Shown here: positions 59,878 through 64,000 of the stretch, in pieces
How the letters are laid out: every line of letters begins with the position of its first letter
How positions within the stretch are numbered: the first letter of the stretch is position 1
NCBI GenBank assembly: GCA_036351255.1
Contig: JAZBOS010000094.1
Span: 62,001-126,000 of the forward strand
Direction: 5' to 3'
Length of the DNA stretch: 64,000 nucleotides
DNA from: Bacteroides sp.
Lineage (GTDB): Bacteria > Bacteroidota > Bacteroidia > Bacteroidales > UBA7960
Made by a program: the position numbers and the translations under genes
Notes under the pieces: generated by a model
The model's database searches: none
The model's input: only the letters and a program-made list of their open reading frames with translations
Told to the model about the DNA's origin: nothing

Positions 59878-60816
59878 CTAAAGGAAGTACCTGGGCGAAC
59901 GGATGTGGATCTGCTCTTTCGAACCCCATAAATACCGCAGGGAAACCTCATGGGTTTGACGCGTCACCAGGTTCATGTCGTTGGTGGGATATTCAAACAT
60001 GTATCCGAAATACCAGTTTTCGGTCAGGTGAATGCCCACAAGGAACCCAACGGCATCCATCCAGCTTTCAGTAAAATTGGATCTAAGCATGGGGCCAAAA
60101 TCGAAGATCTCATTGTATCCAAAGATCGCATTGATGTCAATTTGTGAGGGAGCTTTTTCGCTGGTTTTGAATAAGGCGCTAGGGGTAACCACAAAGTTGT
60201 CTGACAAATCGAAGGTGTTCCCGCCATAAACAAACAAGTGCCTGGAAACCATATTAACCTCATTGTTTTTGTCGCCAAACCCTTTGCGCTGGGCCTTAGG
60301 CAGGGAAACGCCGAAAAAAGTCTTTTCAGAGAAGGCCACCAGCCCCGCTCCCACGTTAAAGTGGAGACCGGATGAAAGGTTCTGGTTGAAATAAGGGTCG
60401 TTGTGGTCCACATTTTCCAGGTCGAGCAGGTTGACCTTGATGCTGGAGGTAAGCAGTCGCAAACCTCCTGAGAGATACCAATTTTCAGAGATCTGGGCGT
60501 GATAGGCCACGTCAGTCTGAAGGGTGAAGTCTCTTACCGGTCCAATGTTGTCCTGGTAAATGCCAACGGCAAGGCCCAGGTTGGCCGGCAGGCGGAAGTT
60601 GAAGAAGGCGGTATGGGTGGTCGGGGCGCCATCCACCCCGACCCATTGATACCTTCCTAAAACACCCCATTGATTTTTATCGCGTACGCCAGCCTGTGCA
60701 GGGTTGATCACAGAGTTGTTGAAGATATACTGGCCGTACATGGGGACTTGCTGCGCTTGGGCTTTCTCACCGAGAAAGAGGGCCAGCAAAAGGAGTATTC
60801 CAAATATCTTTTTCAT
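59878..60816 (-). CDS. PorP/SprF-family T9SS membrane protein
   Basis: 312 residues. Signal peptide (ILLLLALFLGEKAQA) then QQVPMYGQYIFNNSVINPAQ AG, the family start. The rest is a barrel: NFRLPANLGLAVGIYQDNIG, LSSGLHFNVGAGLVAFSEKT, FVVTPSALFKTSEKAPSQID and EVSLRYLWGSKEQI. SprF is needed to export SprB in gliding bacteria, and paralogues typically sit next to their own large T9SS type B cargo. Here that cargo is the upstream giant gene. Located 133 bp before the PorE-like gene on the same strand. Confidence 0.93.
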   Translation of the reverse strand: MKKIFGILLLLALFLGEKAQAQQVPMYGQYIFNNSVINPAQAGVRDKNQWGVLGRYQWVGVDGAPTTHTAFFNFRLPANLGLAVGIYQDNIGPVRDFTLQTDVAYHAQISENWYLSGGLRLLTSSIKVNLLDLENVDHNDPYFNQNLSSGLHFNVGAGLVAFSEKTFFGVSLPKAQRKGFGDKNNEVNMVSRHLFVYGGNTFDLSDNFVVTPSALFKTSEKAPSQIDINAIFGYNEIFDFGPMLRSNFTESWMDAVGFLVGIHLTENWYFGYMFEYPTNDMNLVTRQTHEVSLRYLWGSKEQIHIRSPRYFL

Positions 60817-60870
60817 TTTGAGAGGATTTTATGTTTAGCTCTTTTCAGAGATAAATAGGTCTTGTTTAAA

Positions 60871-63800
60871 TTATTTTACCAGATAGATATATCCTGAATG
60901 GATATTCATTCCGGGCTCCAGTTCAATGACATAGAAATAGGTGCCGGTAGGCAGGATGCCATCGGGTCCGTCAGCAGGTCGTCCCCTGTTGGGGCGTCCA
61001 TCCCAGTCATTTTGGTAGGGCGCTGCCTCGAAGACAATAGTACCCCAACGGTTAAATATCCTGAGATTGTTGTTCGGGAACCGGATCAGGCCATTAATCA
61101 CCCAAGTGTCGTTGAAGCCATCGCCATCGGGGCTTACTCCTTGCGGGAACCTGAGTTCACAATCCTCTTCCTGGTAAGGAACAAAGAAATCATAGCTTAG
61201 CAGGCAGCCATTGGCATCCGTTACTTCTACCCAGTAATCGCCGCCGGGAACATTGACCAGTCCAGCGGTGGTTGCACCGTTGCTCCAGAGATAGGTGTAA
61301 GGTGTCACGCCTCCGCCTACGCTAAACTGGATGGAGCCTTCCTCGTCTACCATACAAAGCACTCCTTCAATGACAATGTCACTGATATATAGAGCATCCG
61401 GTTCAGTTATCTCGACCTCAAGATCCAAAAGACAGCCATTCGCATCCTCGATGATTGCTGAATAGGTTCCTGCAAACAGCTCACTGATGTTTTGGGTAGT
61501 GGCCCCGTTGCTCCAATTGAAGCTATAGGGGGGCGTTCCACCAAACACCTGGACATCAACGGCACCTGTTGCAGCTCCGTTACACAGCACATTGGTTACC
61601 TGGTAGGTAATATTGAGGGGTGCCTCAGGTTGGGTGATAATCACAGTAATGGTGGCAGTATTGCCCAAGGCATCCGTAACTATGACCACGTAGGTTCCTG
61701 CAGGAAGGTTTGTAGCTGTTGTTCCAGTTTGCTCCGGATCAGTGTACCAGATAATGGTATAGGGGTAAAGTCCACCAGCCACCTGGACTTCTGCAGCACC
61801 AGTCTCATCACCAAAGCACAGGACGTTGGTCTGACTTACCAGGGTGATTTGAAGCTCATCAAGAACTACATAAATGATCTCGGTGTCACTTTGGGTCACT
61901 TCATTGTCTTCGGGATCAAATCCGGAAGCCAGTGCTGTGTTCTCTACGCTGCCATTAAACAGATCATCGTAAGTAATGATATAGGTCTCATTGAAAGTAG
62001 CGGTTTCCCCGGGCAGCAGGGTCTCGATGGTAAAGTCAAGACCGGTCAGCGGGTCGGTTACAACCACATCGGTAAGCGTTGCATTACCATTATTGGTGAC
62101 GGTGATCGTGTAGTTGATTTCCTCGCCCACATTGCTGTAGGTTTGCGGATCAGCCGTTTTAGTCACCAATAATGATGGGGCATATACCGTTACAATGAAA
62201 CTGCACTCAGTCGTATTACCGCAATCGTCGGTAACGGTCCAGATCACTTCAGTGTCCCCCAGCGGGAACTCATAGCCATCCAGGGTGGTTTCACTGCTAT
62301 GTTCCAGGTTATGGGTTGCCGTAACTTCACCACAGATATCATCGATACCCAGGTGATCAAATTCACCACCTTCTGCCACATAACCCGTTTCATCAGCACC
62401 GATGACTACCACAATGGGAGAGTCGGGGCAAGTAATGGTGGGTGCTGTGGTATCTTCAATGGAAAAGGTAGCGGAAATTGTTGCAGTATTTCCACAATCG
62501 TCGGTTGCAGTCCAGGTTACGGTAGCATTTCCTGTAGCACCACAACCGTCGGTTAACCCTTCAAAGTCATGCGTAAGGATTACATCACCACAGTTATCTG
62601 TAGCAGCCACATCCGCCAGCCAGACATTCAATTCAGCGGTGTTGCCCTCACCATCGCATTCCACGGTCAAATCCTCGGGGATGGTGGTAAATAACGGGGC
62701 CACTTGGTCATCAACGATGATGATCTGTGAACAGCTGGAAAGGTTGCCACCGTCATCAGCGATCTGGTATACACGCGTAATGGTTTCAGGGCAACTCAGA
62801 TCATCGCTGGTTTCACTAAGCAACATAAAGCTGCTTTCATCGATGGCGCTGTTATCGCTTGCCAGCCCGCCTGCAGCAACAAAGGCAGCATAATCGGCAT
62901 AGGGCTCGGGCACCTCAAAGATGCAGTTAACGGTAATGGCCGGGGGACATGAAATCACCGGTGGTTCATCGTCGTTTACGGTAATCGTAAAGCTGCAGGT
63001 GGTTACCAGTCCACATTCATCGGTAGCCGTATAGGTAATGGTGGTTATGCCTAGTGGGTATTGTCCGCTGGCATTGTCGGTGAGGGTGTAATCATTTTCG
63101 AGGACTACCGTTCCGCAGGTTTCGCTAACCACTGGTATGGGAATGACTATCGTAGCAAAATCCTGTCCTGGATCTGCTGTCACAATAATATCATCAGGGC
63201 AGAAAAATGCCGGAGGTGTGGTATCCTCAATGGTGAAAGTCGCTGAAGTAGTTGCAGTATTTCCACAGTCATCTTCAGCAGTCCAGGTGACGGTAGCAGA
63301 ACCAGTAGCCCCGCACTCATCGCTGAGGGCGGTGAAGTTGTTGGAAATGGTAACGCTGCCACAACCATCAGTTGCAGCTACATCGGCCAGCCAGGCATTC
63401 AACTGAGCGGTATTTCCAGCGCCATCGCATTCCACGGTCAAATCATCCGGGACAACGGTGAACAGCGGGTCAGTGGTATCTTCAATGGTGAAGGTAGCCG
63501 AAGTGGTAGTGGTATTACCACAGTCATCTTCAGCCGTCCAAGTAACCGTTGCTGAACCGGTGACCCCGCAAAGATCACTGAGTCCGGTAAAGTCATTGGT
63601 AATGGTAACTGTACCACAGCCATCGGTAGCGGCTACATTGACCAGCCAGTCATTCAACTGAGCGGTATTTCCAGCGCCATCGCATTCCACGGTAAGGTTA
63701 TCAGGAATGGTGGTAAATACCGGGTCAGTGGTATCGACAATGGTGAAGGTAGCCGAAGTGGTAGTGGTATTACCGCAGTCATCTTCAGCAGTCCAGGTGA

Positions 63801-64000
63801 CGGTAGCAGAACCAGTAGCCCCGCACTCATCGCTGAGGGCAGTAAAGTCATTGGTAATGGTTACTGCACCGCAGCCATCGGTAGCGGCTACATTGGCCAA
63901 CCAGTCATTCAGTTCAGTGGCATTTCCAGCGCCATCGCACTCCACGGTAAGGTTTTCAGGAATGGTGGTGAACACCGGGTCAGTGGTATCGACAATGGTG
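60871..64000 (-). CDS. giant repeat adhesin with gliding-motility-type (T9SS type B) C-terminal domain, partial
   Basis: The frame is open to the window edge, so the N-terminus is missing; more than 1040 residues are seen. From the edge: at least three 85-residue HYR-like repeats with four Cys each (TVECDGAG, DGCG, DECGATGSA, EDDCGNT), a further HYR part, another repeat of the first type, a DUF11 domain (about 600-700, LLVTKTADPQTYSNVGEEIN) and SprB-type repeats (about 705-940: NVLCFGDETGAAEVQVAGGL, VLCNGAATGAVDVQVFGG). The end (about 945-1035: FPQGVSPDGDGFNDTW, IFNRWGTIVFEA) is the type B sorting domain. It should be exported by T9SS with the help of the PorP/SprF protein next to it, and may serve adhesion or gliding. 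Confidence 0.92.
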   Translation of the reverse strand, partial: TIVDTTDPVFTTIPENLTVECDGAGNATELNDWLANVAATDGCGAVTITNDFTALSDECGATGSATVTWTAEDDCGNTTTTSATFTIVDTTDPVFTTIPDNLTVECDGAGNTAQLNDWLVNVAATDGCGTVTITNDFTGLSDLCGVTGSATVTWTAEDDCGNTTTTSATFTIEDTTDPLFTVVPDDLTVECDGAGNTAQLNAWLADVAATDGCGSVTISNNFTALSDECGATGSATVTWTAEDDCGNTATTSATFTIEDTTPPAFFCPDDIIVTADPGQDFATIVIPIPVVSETCGTVVLENDYTLTDNASGQYPLGITTITYTATDECGLVTTCSFTITVNDDEPPVISCPPAITVNCIFEVPEPYADYAAFVAAGGLASDNSAIDESSFMLLSETSDDLSCPETITRVYQIADDGGNLSSCSQIIIVDDQVAPLFTTIPEDLTVECDGEGNTAELNVWLADVAATDNCGDVILTHDFEGLTDGCGATGNATVTWTATDDCGNTATISATFSIEDTTAPTITCPDSPIVVVIGADETGYVAEGGEFDHLGIDDICGEVTATHNLEHSSETTLDGYEFPLGDTEVIWTVTDDCGNTTECSFIVTVYAPSLLVTKTADPQTYSNVGEEINYTITVTNNGNATLTDVVVTDPLTGLDFTIETLLPGETATFNETYIITYDDLFNGSVENTALASGFDPEDNEVTQSDTEIIYVVLDELQITLVSQTNVLCFGDETGAAEVQVAGGLYPYTIIWYTDPEQTGTTATNLPAGTYVVIVTDALGNTATITVIITQPEAPLNITYQVTNVLCNGAATGAVDVQVFGGTPPYSFNWSNGATTQNISELFAGTYSAIIEDANGCLLDLEVEITEPDALYISDIVIEGVLCMVDEEGSIQFSVGGGVTPYTYLWSNGATTAGLVNVPGGDYWVEVTDANGCLLSYDFFVPYQEEDCELRFPQGVSPDGDGFNDTWVINGLIRFPNNNLRIFNRWGTIVFEAAPYQNDWDGRPNRGRPADGPDGILPTGTYFYVIELEPGMNIHSGYIYLVK
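63211..64000 (-). repeat. near-identical 255-bp tandem repeats in the giant adhesin gene
   Basis: Three full units (63721-63975, 63466-63720 and 63211-63465) of exactly 255 bp, and the start of a fourth at the window edge. Each unit encodes 85 residues with four Cys. DNA differences are few, so the copies were made or homogenised recently. The gene continues beyond the window, so the copy number is unknown. Confidence 0.9.

Noticed and set aside
63211..64000. CRISPR-like periodic repeat
   Set aside because: The 255-bp units are continuous coding sequence for Cys-rich domains, with no short repeat-spacer layout.

Overview
The window comes from a member of the Bacteroidota, most likely class Bacteroidia. 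The signs are type IX secretion (T9SS) parts (PorZ, GldH, PorP/SprF and a PorE-like OmpA protein), several proteins ending in T9SS sorting domains, a hybrid two-component regulator, TonB-dependent and carboxypeptidase-regulatory-like outer-membrane proteins, and candidate promoters of the Bacteroidota TTG/TAnnTTTG type. No rRNA, tRNA, phage, transposon or CRISPR array was recognised. The DNA looks chromosomal, with housekeeping genes (polA, recO, holB, mltF, a class A penicillin-binding protein) among accessory envelope genes.

Layout. 1-8.7 kb, all on the plus strand: the end of a LuxR-type regulator, an OprO/OprP-like porin, a lipoprotein of four lamin-tail domains, a divergent CYTH-like protein, a clear CYTH protein, an SLC13-type transporter and an unrecognised 489-residue membrane protein. 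9-13.2 kb: two lipoproteins (one an LVIVD propeller), then an ECF sigma factor overlapping an anti-sigma/beta-barrel fusion. 13.2-22 kb: CorA, a 1380-residue secreted CotH protein, an ATP-cone/Mrr-like nuclease, a secreted GH13 amylase and a one-Cys peroxiredoxin. 22.4-30 kb, minus strand: a 1430-residue hybrid histidine kinase and a second CotH protein. 30-36 kb: a GT2 glycosyltransferase and three multi-pass membrane proteins of glycosyltransferase type; the last two are convergent paralogues whose stop codons interlock. 36-39 kb: recO and porZ. 39.4-42.3 kb: cysC-cysD-cysN for sulfate activation. 42.3-47.5 kb: PBP1A, gldH, ricT, holB. 47.8-52.5 kb: mltF and polA. 52.7-55.5 kb: a TonB receptor with a small His-rich membrane protein, probably for metal uptake. 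55.7-57.4 kb: a C69 dipeptidase. 57.5 kb to the end: a PorE-like protein, PorP/SprF and a giant repeat adhesin with a gliding-type C-terminus that runs off the window.

Two things stand out. Three long intergenic spacers (about 9.05, 27.0 and 49.55 kb) each hold an array of short words repeated every 11 bp and arranged as a large dyad; the words differ between loci but the layout is the same. At 4.2-8.7 kb, two CYTH-type proteins, an SLC13-type transporter with an altered SNT motif and an unknown membrane protein follow a phosphate-porin homologue, which suggests an undescribed anion- or polyphosphate-handling locus.

All assignments rest on reading the sequence; no database search was run.
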